Assembly (NCBI GenBank): GCA_009993005.1
Contig: JAACUH010000060.1
Span: 1 to 64,000, forward strand
Direction: 5' to 3'
DNA length: 64,000 nt
Source: Rhodobacterales bacterium
GTDB lineage: Bacteria > Pseudomonadota > Alphaproteobacteria > Rhodobacterales > Rhodobacteraceae
Shown in pieces: positions 1-8,360 of this stretch. Each line of letters begins with the position of its first letter. The first letter of the stretch is position 1. The notes beneath the pieces were generated by a model. The model did no database searches, was not told the origin of the DNA, and saw nothing but the letters and a program-made list of their open reading frames with translations. A program made the position numbers and the translations under genes.

Positions 1-47
1 TCAAGCGCCCAGTCTCCGAAGGGCGGATGGCCCTGCCAACGCCCTTT

Positions 48-83
48 GAAACAAAAAGAAAAAAGGCCCCAATCGGGGGCCTT
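48..83 (-). terminator. Rho-independent terminator of tRNA-Ser(GGA)
   Basis: On the minus strand a GGCCCC/GGGGCC-type hairpin with a four-base loop is followed by a run of about six T and further T-rich sequence. It lies directly downstream of the tRNA-Ser gene on the same strand, which is where an intrinsic terminator is expected. Confidence 0.8.
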
Positions 84-105
84 GGACGGATTCAGCATTT
101 GATTG

Positions 106-195
106 TGGCGGAGCGGGAGGGATTCGAACCCTCGAGACGGTTTCCCGCCTACACACTTTCCAGGCGTGCGCCTTCGACCACTCGGCCACCGCTCC
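106..195 (-). tRNA. tRNA-Ser (anticodon GGA)
   Basis: Read on the minus strand, the 90-nt sequence begins GGAGCGGTGGCCGAG and ends in an encoded CCA. It has the class II long variable arm of serine tRNAs, a TTCGAAT T-loop and an acceptor stem GGAGCGG/CCGCTCC. The anticodon loop CTGGAAA gives anticodon GGA, which reads UCC/UCU codons. Translating through it produces the spurious peptides seen in this area, so no protein gene is called here. Confidence 0.96.
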
Positions 196-415
196 GTTGG
201 TGCCCCTTTGACCTGAGTTCCGGCAAAATGCAAGGCTCTATGGGCAGGCGGATCCTGCGCAGGGCGCGGGTCGTGGTCGTCTGTGGTGCGGGGGGCGGGG
301 CTGGCGATCCTCCGGGTCCTGGAGTGGCACAGGAGGCCGCCGCGCAGAGGCTTTCCAAAGCGGCGTCAGTTGCGTATGTCGGTCGCATCGGCTGCGGCAG
401 AAGAGTGAGGCTAGG

Positions 416-1282
416 GTGCGCAAGGGGATCATTCTGGCGGGCGGGTCGGGGACGCGGCTCTATCCGCTCACGATGGGTCTGTCCAAGCAGCTTTTGCCGA
501 TCTACGACAAACCGATGATCTATTATCCGCTGAGCGTCCTGATGCTCGCCGGGATCCGCGAGATCGCGATCATCACCACACCCGGCGATCAGGACCAGTT
601 CAAGCGCCTGCTGGGCGATGGCGGGCAATGGGGCGTCACGCTCAGCTGGATCACACAGGCCTCGCCTGACGGTCTGGCCCAGGCCTATCTGCTGGCCGAG
701 GATTTCCTTGCCGGCGCGGCTTCGGCAATGGTGCTGGGCGACAACATCTTTTTCGGGCACGGCCTGCCCGAGCTGATGGCGGCGGCAGCGCCCGAGGGGG
801 CGACGGTGTTCGGCTATCATGTCACCGACCCGGAACGCTATGGCGTCGTGGAGTTCGACGCCCAGGGCCAGGCGCGGGCGATCATCGAAAAGCCGGCGGT
901 GCCGCCGTCAAACTACGCCGTCACCGGCCTCTATTTTCTTGACGGCACGGCGCCGGCGCGGGCGGCGCGGGTGACGCCCTCTGCCCGCGGCGAGCTTGAG
1001 ATCACCTCGCTGCTCGAGATGTATCTGACCGAGGGGCTGTTGCAGGTGAAACGCATGGGGCGCGGCTATGCCTGGCTCGATACCGGGACGCATGGCAGCC
1101 TGCTTGATGCGGGCAACTTCGTGCGCACCCTGCAGGACCGGCAAGGCCTGCAGACCGGGTCGCCCGACGAGATCGCCTATCAGAAGGGCTGGATCAGTGC
1201 CGATCTTCTGACCGCGCGGGCGGCGTTGTTCGGCAAGAACAGCTATGGCGCCTATCTGAGCGGGCTGCTCAAGCAGCAATAG
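416..1282 (+). CDS. rfbA: Glucose-1-phosphate thymidylyltransferase RfbA
   Basis: Cytosolic enzyme joining dTTP and glucose-1-phosphate to make dTDP-glucose, the first step toward dTDP-L-rhamnose for surface polysaccharides. The 288-residue product is full length for RfbA. It shows the N-terminal nucleotide-binding loop GGSGTRLYPLT near residues 8-18, the LSKQLLPIYDKPMIYYPLS segment, the metal-site region LGDNIFFG and YAWLDTGTH near the C-terminus. The start is GTG at 416, preceded by a purine-rich GTGAGG; an ATG start is not available in frame. The usual partners rfbB, rfbC and rfbD are not next to it. It lies alone between a tRNA and the injection-system cluster, so any link to that cluster is unproven. 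Confidence 0.95.
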   Translation: MRKGIILAGGSGTRLYPLTMGLSKQLLPIYDKPMIYYPLSVLMLAGIREIAIITTPGDQDQFKRLLGDGGQWGVTLSWITQASPDGLAQAYLLAEDFLAGAASAMVLGDNIFFGHGLPELMAAAAPEGATVFGYHVTDPERYGVVEFDAQGQARAIIEKPAVPPSNYAVTGLYFLDGTAPARAARVTPSARGELEITSLLEMYLTEGLLQVKRMGRGYAWLDTGTHGSLLDAGNFVRTLQDRQGLQTGSPDEIAYQKGWISADLLTARAALFGKNSYGAYLSGLLKQQ

Positions 1283-1530
1283 GTCTCAACCCCCGCGCGA
1301 AAGCGATTCGGCATAGCGCCTTCATGGTTGTCAAGTCGGGCTGACCAGACCTTGACCGCGAGAGGTGTTCGCGCTCTGGTATTGGCCAATTGACAAGCTT
1401 TTTCCTGCGCGTCCGGTCCGGGTCTTTCCGGCTTCGTTCCATGTTTCCGATCCAGTCAGTGCGCCATTTTTCCCGGTCCTGACCCACCACATTCCAGGTC
1501 TGCCTTTTTCATCCAGTCATTGGAGGCCCA
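1283..1530 (+). promoter_or_regulatory. Leader region of the injection-system cluster
   Basis: This 248-bp non-coding stretch separates rfbA from the first gene of the contractile cluster and must hold that cluster's promoter unless rfbA transcription reads through. A consensus -35 hexamer TTGACA is visible at 1390-1395, but no convincing -10 follows at 16-18 bp, so no promoter is assigned firmly. A GGAGG ribosome-binding site sits about 7 bases before the ATG at 1531. No operator or terminator is obvious. Confidence 0.3.
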
Positions 1531-2142
1531 ATGCCGCGCTTTTCGGTATTGCATGATGTCAGCCTTGCGTTGCAGAGCCAGATCATCGCGGCGCTGCGCT
1601 CTGCGCCGGATGTGAGCCTCGATGCCTCGGTCAGCAACATCGTCATTTCGCCGCCCTCGGACACGCTGGGCGACGATGTGCTGGCGGTGCTCTACCTCTA
1701 CCACTTCGGGATCGACGCGAGCCTGCGCAACCAGTCGCCGCTGCCCGACCGCGATGACCCTGCGCTGTTCGTCCGCCCGCCGCTGCCGCTGCATCTGCGC
1801 TATCTCTTTGTCCCGCTGAGCGATGATGAAGAGTCCAATCAGCTCATGCTGGGGCGGGTGCTCCAGCATTTCTACGACCAACCCACGTTCCGCCCCGCGC
1901 CCGGCACGCCGCTGGCGCAGGACCGCGGCGGGGTGCCCGACCGCGTGCGGGTGCGCCCCGATCTGGCGGGGTTCGAGGCGCTGAGCACCCTGTGGTCGGC
2001 CCTGGCGCGGCCCTACCGGCTGTCGGCGGGGTTTCTCGTCGATGTCGCGGGGGTGGACAGCGGGCTGCCCGCACAGGCGACCCCGCGCGTGGGCGAAACC
2101 TTTGCCGCGACACGGCCCAAGGCCCTGGGAGAGGTGTCATGA
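1531..2142 (+). CDS. DUF4255 (Pvc16/Afp16-like) tail terminator protein
   Basis: First gene of the contractile cluster. The 203-residue product has the features of the DUF4255/Pvc16 family: an N-terminal helix (VLHDVSLALQSQIIAAL), then VSNIVISPPSDTLGDDVLAVLYLYHF, then LHLRYLFVPLSDDEESNQLMLGRVLQHFYDQPTF. In Afp and PVC particles this family caps the far end of tube and sheath and stops their elongation. Here it is the first gene, whereas in the Afp operon it is the last structural gene. The start is supported by a GGAGG site. Its stop overlaps the next start (ATGA), implying translational coupling. The family call is firm; the role is by homology. Confidence 0.85.
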   Translation: MPRFSVLHDVSLALQSQIIAALRSAPDVSLDASVSNIVISPPSDTLGDDVLAVLYLYHFGIDASLRNQSPLPDRDDPALFVRPPLPLHLRYLFVPLSDDEESNQLMLGRVLQHFYDQPTFRPAPGTPLAQDRGGVPDRVRVRPDLAGFEALSTLWSALARPYRLSAGFLVDVAGVDSGLPAQATPRVGETFAATRPKALGEVS

Positions 2143-2813
2143 CCGCGCCCGAGGTGATCGCCGGGCCGCTTGTCCTGCTGCGTGGGCGGGTGGCTGACGG
2201 GCTGACGGGCGAAGGGCTGGCGCAGGCCGGGCTCTGGGCCGAGGTCCGGCAGGGCGGGGACTGGTTCGCGCTGCCCTTTGCTCTGCGCGGGCAGGGTGGC
2301 GGCTGGTTTGCGGCCAGTGCGCGGCTCACCGATATCGCGGCGCGGTTGCGGCTGGGTGTGGCGACCGAGTTCCGCCTGCGCGCCGCCTCTGCCGGCCATG
2401 TGACCGCCGAGGCGACGGTTGCCTTGACCGCGGCGCAGTTCAGCCGGGTGACGGCGACGCAGACCATCCGGGGCGTGGCGGTCGCGGTGTCGCGGCTCGC
2501 CGGGGCGCCGGTGATCCTTGACATCGCGCTCCAGCCGCGGCCGGTGATGCTGGCGGGGCTTGTGATCGACAATCACGACCCGGCCAGCCCGATGGCCGGT
2601 GTCAGCATCGCCATCGCGGGCAGTGCCGCGACGGCCACCTCGGACGCGCGGGGCAGGTTCCGCATCGACGCGCCGCCGCTGGCACGCAGCTGGGATGTCA
2701 CCGCGACGCTGGGCAGCCGGACCGCACAGGCGCTGCATGTCACCGATTTTGCCCTGCCGGTCAATTTCATCACGCTCAGCCTGCCCGCCGTGCCACCAGC
2801 CCCGACCCCCTAG
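2139..2813 (+). CDS. Accessory protein with carboxypeptidase-regulatory-like domain
   Basis: A 224-residue protein overlapping the preceding gene by four bases. Its C-terminal half (about residues 135-205) reads as a carboxypeptidase-regulatory-like Ig fold: LAGLVIDNHDPASPMAGV, then a TSDARGRFRI turn and a closing beta-strand region. The N-terminal half has a similar rhythm (LRGRVADGLTGEGLAQAGLW), so two tandem beta-sandwich domains are possible. There is no signal peptide or membrane segment. The same domain type is found inside the second sheath protein of this cluster (5550-7652). The role is unknown; surface decoration or assembly of the sheath is an inference from that sharing and from its place before the sheath gene. 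Confidence 0.65.
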   Translation: MTAPEVIAGPLVLLRGRVADGLTGEGLAQAGLWAEVRQGGDWFALPFALRGQGGGWFAASARLTDIAARLRLGVATEFRLRAASAGHVTAEATVALTAAQFSRVTATQTIRGVAVAVSRLAGAPVILDIALQPRPVMLAGLVIDNHDPASPMAGVSIAIAGSAATATSDARGRFRIDAPPLARSWDVTATLGSRTAQALHVTDFALPVNFITLSLPAVPPAPTP

Positions 2814-2843
2814 CACAAAGCCATTTCAGGAACGGAGATCATC

Positions 2844-5021
2844 ATGCCCGAATATCTTGCCCCCGGCGTCTATATCCACGAAATGCCCTCGGCCAACAAA
2901 GCGATCCAGGCGGCCTCGACCTCGACAGCCGGCATGGTCGGCCTGACCGAGCGTGGCCCGGTCGGGGTGCCGACCTTCATCAGCAGCGCGGGCGCGTTCC
3001 GGCGGGTGTTCGGCGGGCTGCTCAACCACAGCCGTTATCCTGACGGGACCGATGCGCTGCCGCATGCGGTCAACGGCTTTTTCGCCAATGGCGGCAGCCG
3101 GGTCTATGTGGTGCGGGTGCTGCCGGATGATGCGACGCCGGCTGCGGTGATGCTGACCGATGGCGCTACCGGTGTGTTGCAGGTCTGCGCGATGTCGCCG
3201 GGGGCCTGGGGCAATGACCTGCGGGTCGATGTCCGCTATGTGACGCGCTTTACCACCACGATCCGGCTGATCGACGCCGCGCGCACGGCGGTCACGCTGG
3301 CCTCGGCCTTTGGCGTGACGGCGGGGGCGCGGATTGCGATCGCGGGGGCGAGCTATACCGTCATATCGGTGCTGGCCGGTGATGTCGTCGTGCTGGACCG
3401 GGCGCTGCCGACGGTTGCCGCCCAGACGGCCGCCTCTGCCGCGGCCGTCGCCGCATCGGCTGCGGCCGATACCGCCGCAGCCGATGCCGCGGCTGTCGCT
3501 GTCGCGGCGCGTGCTGCGGCTGATGGGGACCCGGCCGATCTGGCCTTGCAGGACGCCGCTGCTGACGCAGAGGAGGCCGCCGATCTGGCCGCCGCCGCGG
3601 CCGCCACCGCGCTCACCCCCGCTGTCGCGGCCGCCCGCGCGCTTGCCGCTGCCACCACCGCCGCGACCGTTGCCGAGGATGCGGCCGTGCTGGCCGAGAC
3701 CGCTGCCACTGCCGCCGAGGCCGCCGCAGTCGCCGATCCGGCGGATGCCGCACGCGCCGATGCCGCGACCACAGCCCGCACCGCCGCCACAACGGCCCGC
3801 GCCGCGGCCACGGCGGCCGCCGTCGCGCTGGCCGCTGCCGCCGAGGATGTCGGCGCTCCCGATGCCGGCTCTACCGTCACCAGCGCCGGGTTCGACCTGA
3901 TCGTGCAGCGGATGAACGCCGGCACCGCGATCGAGACCGAGATTTTCACCAACCTCTCGCTCGACGCCAATTCGCCCAATTATGCGCCGACGCTGATCGG
4001 GTCTTGTGCTGCTGGCGGGCTCAGCCCGTCGGCCAACGGCGACAGCCTGATGGTGCGGCTCTTTGTGCCGGTCGGCACCGCCGCCGGGGCAAGGCCCGCC
4101 GTCGCGATCACGCCGCTGGCGGGCGGCAGCACCGGCACGCTCTCCGCCCAGACCTATATCGGCACGGCCAGCGATGACCCGTCCGAGCGTCGCGGGATCA
4201 ACGCGCTGGCCAATGAGCCCGGTATCAGCCTTGTGGCGGTGCCGGGGCAGGCGGATGTCACGGTGCAGAACGCCCTGATCGAGCATTGCAACGCGCAGGT
4301 CTATCGCTTTGCCGTGCTCGATACGCCGGTGGGCGCGCGGATGGCCGACGCCCGCGCGCATCGGGGCAATTTCGACAGCACGCGCGCGGCGCTCTACTAT
4401 CCCTGGCTCGAAATGGCCGACCCGTTCGGGGCCAAGGGCGATGTGCATCTGGTGCCGCCCTCGGGCCACATGATCGGCATCTATGCCCGCACCGACAATG
4501 CCCGTGGCGTGTGGAAAACCCCCGCCAACGAGGTGGTGAACGGCGTCACCGGCTTTGAGGTCGCGATCAACAAGGCCGAGCAGGACATCCTCAACCCCGT
4601 GCACGTCAACTGCATGCGCGATTTCCGCGCCGCGCAGCGCGGCATGCGGATCTGGGGCGGGCGCACGCTGTCGTCGGATGCGGAGTGGAAATACATCGCC
4701 GTGCGCCGCACCTTTCTGTTCATCGAACAGTCGCTCGATGCCGGCCTGCAATACGCGGTGTTCGAGCCCAACGGCAAGGCGCTGTGGGACACCGTGCGCC
4801 AGTCGATCAGCGGCTTTCTCGACAGTATCTGGCGGCAGGGCGGTCTTGCCGGCGCCACGCGCGAAGAAGCGTTCTTTGTCAACGTCGGCTACGGCGTCAC
4901 GATGGAGCAGGCCGACCTCGACAACGGGATGCTGATTGTCGAGGTGGGCATCGCCCCGCTGTTCCCGGCAGAATTCGTCATCATCAAGATCAGCCAGAAA
5001 ACGCTCGAAGCGCTGAGCTGA
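2844..5021 (+). CDS. Major contractile sheath protein with alanine-rich insertion
   Basis: A 725-residue tail sheath protein. The N-terminus MPEYLAPGVYIHEMP and the segment VNGFFANGGSRVYVVRVL are typical of phage, PVC and Afp sheaths. The C-terminal part (WKTPANEVVNGVTGFE, LNPVHVNCMRDF, GMRIWGGRTLSSDAEWKYIAVRRTFLFIEQSL) is the conserved sheath core. Sheath subunits form the outer helical cylinder that shortens to drive the tube. Between about residues 192 and 334 lies a segment made mostly of alanine with scattered D, E, R and T, predicted to be a long helix or coiled coil. The second sheath of the cluster lacks it at the same point. The start at 2844 follows a GGAG site. The call is firm; the role of the insertion is unknown. 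Confidence 0.93.
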   Translation: MPEYLAPGVYIHEMPSANKAIQAASTSTAGMVGLTERGPVGVPTFISSAGAFRRVFGGLLNHSRYPDGTDALPHAVNGFFANGGSRVYVVRVLPDDATPAAVMLTDGATGVLQVCAMSPGAWGNDLRVDVRYVTRFTTTIRLIDAARTAVTLASAFGVTAGARIAIAGASYTVISVLAGDVVVLDRALPTVAAQTAASAAAVAASAAADTAAADAAAVAVAARAAADGDPADLALQDAAADAEEAADLAAAAAATALTPAVAAARALAAATTAATVAEDAAVLAETAATAAEAAAVADPADAARADAATTARTAATTARAAATAAAVALAAAAEDVGAPDAGSTVTSAGFDLIVQRMNAGTAIETEIFTNLSLDANSPNYAPTLIGSCAAGGLSPSANGDSLMVRLFVPVGTAAGARPAVAITPLAGGSTGTLSAQTYIGTASDDPSERRGINALANEPGISLVAVPGQADVTVQNALIEHCNAQVYRFAVLDTPVGARMADARAHRGNFDSTRAALYYPWLEMADPFGAKGDVHLVPPSGHMIGIYARTDNARGVWKTPANEVVNGVTGFEVAINKAEQDILNPVHVNCMRDFRAAQRGMRIWGGRTLSSDAEWKYIAVRRTFLFIEQSLDAGLQYAVFEPNGKALWDTVRQSISGFLDSIWRQGGLAGATREEAFFVNVGYGVTMEQADLDNGMLIVEVGIAPLFPAEFVIIKISQKTLEALS

Positions 5022-5046
5022 CCCGCCTTTTCAAGGAGTTATTCCC

Positions 5047-5466
5047 ATGGCCTATCCCTATACCCAGTTCAATTTCCTGCTCGAGATCGACGGCATCGTC
5101 TCGGCGGGCTTTACCGAAGTGTCGGGTGTCACGATGGAAAGCGACATCGTGGAATACCGCGAGGGGTCCGACCCCACCCATGTGCGCAAGATGCCGGGGC
5201 TGAGCAAATACGGCAATATCACGCTCAAGCGCGGGTTTACCGACAACGCCGAGCTCGCCGATTGGCGCAAGACGGTGATCAACGGTCTGACTGCGCGCAA
5301 GGATGGCGCGATCATCCTGCTCAACGAGGCGGGCCAGCCCGCGCTGCGCTGGGAATTCACCAATGCCTGGCCGTCGAAACTCGAAGGCGCGGCGCTCAAC
5401 GCCACCGCCAACGAGACTGCGATCGAGACGGTGGAACTGGCGGTCGAGACGGTGACGCCAGCCTGA
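5047..5466 (+). CDS. Tail tube protein (Afp1/Pvc1-like)
   Basis: A 139-residue protein of the T4 gp19-like tube family. It begins AYPYTQFNFLLEIDGIVSAGFTEVSGV and contains MESDIVEYREG, LKRGFTDNAELADWRK and a closing ETVELAVETV strand, in the order expected for tube subunits. These stack as hexameric rings to form the inner tube that is driven into a target. It lies 25 bp after the sheath gene with an AAGGAG site before the ATG. The sheath-tube gene pair is repeated just downstream. This smaller copy is probably the bulk tube subunit. Confidence 0.93.
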   Translation: MAYPYTQFNFLLEIDGIVSAGFTEVSGVTMESDIVEYREGSDPTHVRKMPGLSKYGNITLKRGFTDNAELADWRKTVINGLTARKDGAIILLNEAGQPALRWEFTNAWPSKLEGAALNATANETAIETVELAVETVTPA

Positions 5467-5468
5467 GA

Positions 5469-5504
5469 CCTCGCCCGAAACCTCGCCCGAAACTTCGCCT
5501 GACC
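5469..5504. repeat. 12-bp tandem repeat between tube and second sheath
   Basis: The unit CCTCGCCCGAAA occurs twice exactly and a third time in degenerate form, directly after the tube stop codon. It fills part of an 84-bp gap in a cluster where most genes overlap. Confidence 0.7.
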
Positions 5505-5549
5505 CGCTGCGCGAAATCCTGCGCACCCCTGATCCGAAAGGCCCGGCCC

Positions 5550-7652
5550 ATGTCCCCCCTCGACCGCCCCGGCATCACCCTCGCCCCCGCCCGCCCTGCG
5601 CGGCGGGTGACGGGGCTGGCGCGTGGCGATGTGCCTGTGCTGATCGGCCATGCCACGCGCGGGCCGGTCGCCGGGCCGGTCCGGGTGGAGAGCCTGCGCG
5701 CCTATGAGGCGGTGTTCGGTGCGCCGATGCCGGGCACCCATCTGTATGATGCGGTCAAGGGCTTCTTTGAAACCGGGGGGCGCGCGGCCTATGTGCAGCG
5801 CGTCGTGGGGCCGGGCGCACGGGGGGCCGAGGCGAGCCTTGGCCTGTGGCGCGCGCGGGCCCAGGCCGCGCTCGCAGGCGGCGCGGACAGGGCCGGCGAC
5901 GCACCCTGGCATGCGGCCCTGCGCCGCGCCGCGCCCGACGGGCTGGCCGACCCCGGGCCCTGGGCCAATGACCTGGTGGTGCAGGTGACGCGCCGCGCGC
6001 GCGATCGGGTGCCGGCTGTGGCTGACGCCTCTGACCGCCGGCTCTTGCAGCCCGTCACGCTCACCGGCCTGTCGGTGCATGCCGTGGTCGGGATCGGCCC
6101 GCATGTGGCGCGCATTTGTGCGCTCGACGCCGCGCGCGGCACGGTGCAACTCACGCGCCCGCTGCCCGACGCGGTGCCGCCGGGCGCCGACGTGATGCTG
6201 GCCGTCGTGACATTCGACATCGCCATCTCTGCGCGCGGCCAGCAGGTCGAAGCCTATGCCGACCTGCACCTGCCGCCCGAGCATCCCGCCGGCATCACCG
6301 CGCGGCTGAACGCGCAGAGCCGCCTTTTGTGGCTCGACGCGCCCGCGGGTGGTGACTGGACCGACCCGGACGTCTGGCCGGTGGATGGCAGCTATCCGCT
6401 CGGGTTCGGCGATGCCGACCTGGCCGGGCTGACGCGGCAAAGCTGGGAGGACGCGCTGCGGCGCAGCGCCGCGCTGGACGAGATCGCGCTGGTGGCGGCG
6501 CCCGATCTGGTGCGCCAGCCCGACCCGCCGCCGACTGCGCTCGAGGCCGGGTCCGCGCGCCCGCCCGCCTGCGACCTGCCCGTGCCGCAGCCGCAAGGCG
6601 CCATCGCGGGGCTGGTGCGGGACGGGGCCACGGATCTGCCGGTGGCCGGCTGCGCGGTGATGGCGGCGGGCGAGGGGCGGCTGGCCGTCACCGATGCGGC
6701 CGGCCGATTCGTGCTGACGGGGCTGCCGCAGGGTCAGACCGACCTGCGGCTCGTCGCGCGCGGCTTTCAGCCGGCTGACCATGCCGCGCAGGCGCTGGGC
6801 GGTGTGGGGCACTGGACGCCCGACGCAGAGCGCACGACCATCTCCCTGATCCGGCAGGATGTGATCGCCGTGCTGCCGCAGGGCGACATCATCGCCGTGC
6901 AGCGCGCGATGGGCGAAGGGGGGCTCGCCGGGCCCTACCGGATTGCCGTGCTCGACGCGCCCGCGCCCGACATGGCCATGGAGGACCTGCGCGGCTGGCG
7001 CGCGCGGCTGGGCGATGACCGGCGGCTTTTTGCGCTCGCGCCCTGGATCGCGGTGGCGCAGGGGGATGGCACGCTGGCCCCGCAGCCGCCTTCGGGCCAC
7101 GTCTGCGGCGCCTTTGCGCAGGGCGAACTGGCGCAGGGCATCCACCGCGCGCCCGCCAACCTCGCGCTGCGCCACGCCAAGACGGTCACGCGCGAGATGG
7201 ACGATGCCGCGCTTGCCGCCTGCCACGCCGCCAGCCTCAACGCGCTGCGCGCGCTGCCGGGGCAGGGGCTGCGGCTGATGGGCGCGCGCACGCTCGCGCC
7301 CGATGCCGCCTGGCAGCAGGTCACGGTGCGCCGCCTCTTTGACGCCATCGAAAAGACCCTGCTCGCCCGTCTGCAATGGGCGGTGTTCGAGCCCAACGCG
7401 CCGGGGCTGCGCCATATCCTGCGCTTTTCGGTGGAACAATTCCTCGAAAGCCTGCGGCGGCGCGGGATGTTCGCGGGCGACAGCGCGGCGGCGGCCTATG
7501 CCGTCACCTGCGACGGGCGCAACAACAGCCCCGCCGAGGCGGCGCGCGGCGAGGTCATCCTCGACATCGCGATTGCCCCCGCCCGCCCCTATGAATTCAT
7601 CCGCATCAGCCTGCAGGCGCAGGCCGACGCGATCGAGGTGACAGAGCAATGA
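5550..7652 (+). CDS. Second sheath protein with internal Ig-like domain
   Basis: A 700-residue sheath paralogue. The N-terminal part (GITLAPARPARRVTGL, VKGFFETGGRAAYVQRVV) and C-terminal core (GIHRAPANLALRHAKTV, GLRLMGARTLAPDAAWQQVTVRRLFDAIEKTLLARLQWAVFEPN) match sheath subunits. Around residues 348-410 it carries a carboxypeptidase-regulatory-like module (GAIAGLVRDGATDLPVAG, TDAAGRFVLTGLPQG). It lacks the alanine-rich segment of the first sheath. Longer upstream reading is possible, but ATG 5550 gives a proper sheath N-terminus and follows a GAAAGG site. Afp and PVC carry several sheath paralogues with different positions in the particle, so a baseplate-proximal or minor sheath is likely by analogy. 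Confidence 0.88.
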   Translation: MSPLDRPGITLAPARPARRVTGLARGDVPVLIGHATRGPVAGPVRVESLRAYEAVFGAPMPGTHLYDAVKGFFETGGRAAYVQRVVGPGARGAEASLGLWRARAQAALAGGADRAGDAPWHAALRRAAPDGLADPGPWANDLVVQVTRRARDRVPAVADASDRRLLQPVTLTGLSVHAVVGIGPHVARICALDAARGTVQLTRPLPDAVPPGADVMLAVVTFDIAISARGQQVEAYADLHLPPEHPAGITARLNAQSRLLWLDAPAGGDWTDPDVWPVDGSYPLGFGDADLAGLTRQSWEDALRRSAALDEIALVAAPDLVRQPDPPPTALEAGSARPPACDLPVPQPQGAIAGLVRDGATDLPVAGCAVMAAGEGRLAVTDAAGRFVLTGLPQGQTDLRLVARGFQPADHAAQALGGVGHWTPDAERTTISLIRQDVIAVLPQGDIIAVQRAMGEGGLAGPYRIAVLDAPAPDMAMEDLRGWRARLGDDRRLFALAPWIAVAQGDGTLAPQPPSGHVCGAFAQGELAQGIHRAPANLALRHAKTVTREMDDAALAACHAASLNALRALPGQGLRLMGARTLAPDAAWQQVTVRRLFDAIEKTLLARLQWAVFEPNAPGLRHILRFSVEQFLESLRRRGMFAGDSAAAAYAVTCDGRNNSPAEAARGEVILDIAIAPARPYEFIRISLQAQADAIEVTEQ

Positions 7653-8158
7653 TGGGCCTGCTTGATACGCCACTGCCCGCCTTCACCTTCTTTGTCGGCT
7701 TTCTCGACGACGGCGACACGCTGGGCCTGATGGACCTCGCAGGCTTTGCCCTTGGCGGGTTTTCCGAGGTGGCGGGGCTCGATACCGCGATGGCCGTCGT
7801 CCCGCTGCTCGAAGGGGGCGTGAACGACCGCGTGCACCGCCTGCCGGGGCGCATCGACGTGCCCAACATCACGCTGACGCGCGGCATGGGCTACACCGAC
7901 GAGCTTTGGACCTGGATCGAAGGCTGGCAAAAGGGCGAGGGCATGCGCAAGACGGTGTTCATCGTCATGGCCAATGCCGCGCGCATCCCGCTGCGGATCT
8001 GGGCGGCAGAGCGCGCCTTGCCGGTCCGCTGGCAGGGGCCGGCGTTCAGCGCGGGGGCATCTGCGCTCGCCATCGAAAAGCTCGAGATCGCGCATGAGCG
8101 GCTGACGCTGGTGCTTTCGGCGGGCGACGCCGCTGGCGCGCTCGCGGCCGCATTCTGA
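7649..8158 (+). CDS. Second tube protein (Afp5/Pvc5-like)
   Basis: A 169-residue tube-family protein (PAFTFFVGFLDDGDTLGLMDLAGFALGGFSEVAGLDTAM, LPGRIDVPNITLTRGMGYTDELWTWIEGW, AIEKLEIAHERLTLVLS). It is longer than the first tube protein and more divergent. By analogy with Afp5 and Pvc5 it may form the first ring joining tube to spike. The start ATG overlaps the stop of the second sheath gene. Two adjacent ATG codons at 7649 and 7652 could both serve. The family is clear; the specific position in the particle is inferred. Confidence 0.88.
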   Translation: MMGLLDTPLPAFTFFVGFLDDGDTLGLMDLAGFALGGFSEVAGLDTAMAVVPLLEGGVNDRVHRLPGRIDVPNITLTRGMGYTDELWTWIEGWQKGEGMRKTVFIVMANAARIPLRIWAAERALPVRWQGPAFSAGASALAIEKLEIAHERLTLVLSAGDAAGALAAAF

Positions 8159-8171
8159 GGGAGGGGGGGCG

Positions 8172-8360
8172 ATGACCGACATCCGTATCGGCCAGATGAC
8201 GACCGAGGTCGAGGTGATCGACGATGACGCGCTGCTGAGCCCGCGCGTGATGGCGCGGATCGTGGCGGCGGTCGAAGCAGCGCTGGCCCGCAAGGCCGAC
8301 ATCGACGCCGCGCGCCGGGCCGAGACGCGGATCGGCAAGGGCGGGGGGGCCGGGTCATGA
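8172..8360 (+). CDS. DUF5908 (Afp6/Pvc6-like) small protein
   Basis: A 62-residue acidic-to-basic peptide beginning MTDIRIGQMTTEVEVIDDD. Size, sequence style and position between the tube gene and the LysM hub gene match the DUF5908/Pvc6 family of injection systems. It has a GAGGGAGGG ribosome-binding site seven bases ahead and overlaps the next gene by four bases. The function of the family is not established. Confidence 0.75.
   Translation: MTDIRIGQMTTEVEVIDDDALLSPRVMARIVAAVEAALARKADIDAARRAETRIGKGGGAGS

Noticed and set aside
27-518. 163-residue open frame across the tRNA-Ser gene and into rfbA
   Set aside because: It translates through the tRNA (typical EGFEPS-type false peptide) and overlaps rfbA out of frame.
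1390-1418. Sigma-70 promoter with perfect TTGACA
   Set aside because: No acceptable -10 hexamer at the right distance, so only the leader region as a whole is annotated.
2826-4751. 641-codon open frame antisense to the major sheath
   Set aside because: Low-complexity Gly/Arg translation of the alanine-coding repeats; no start signal or context.
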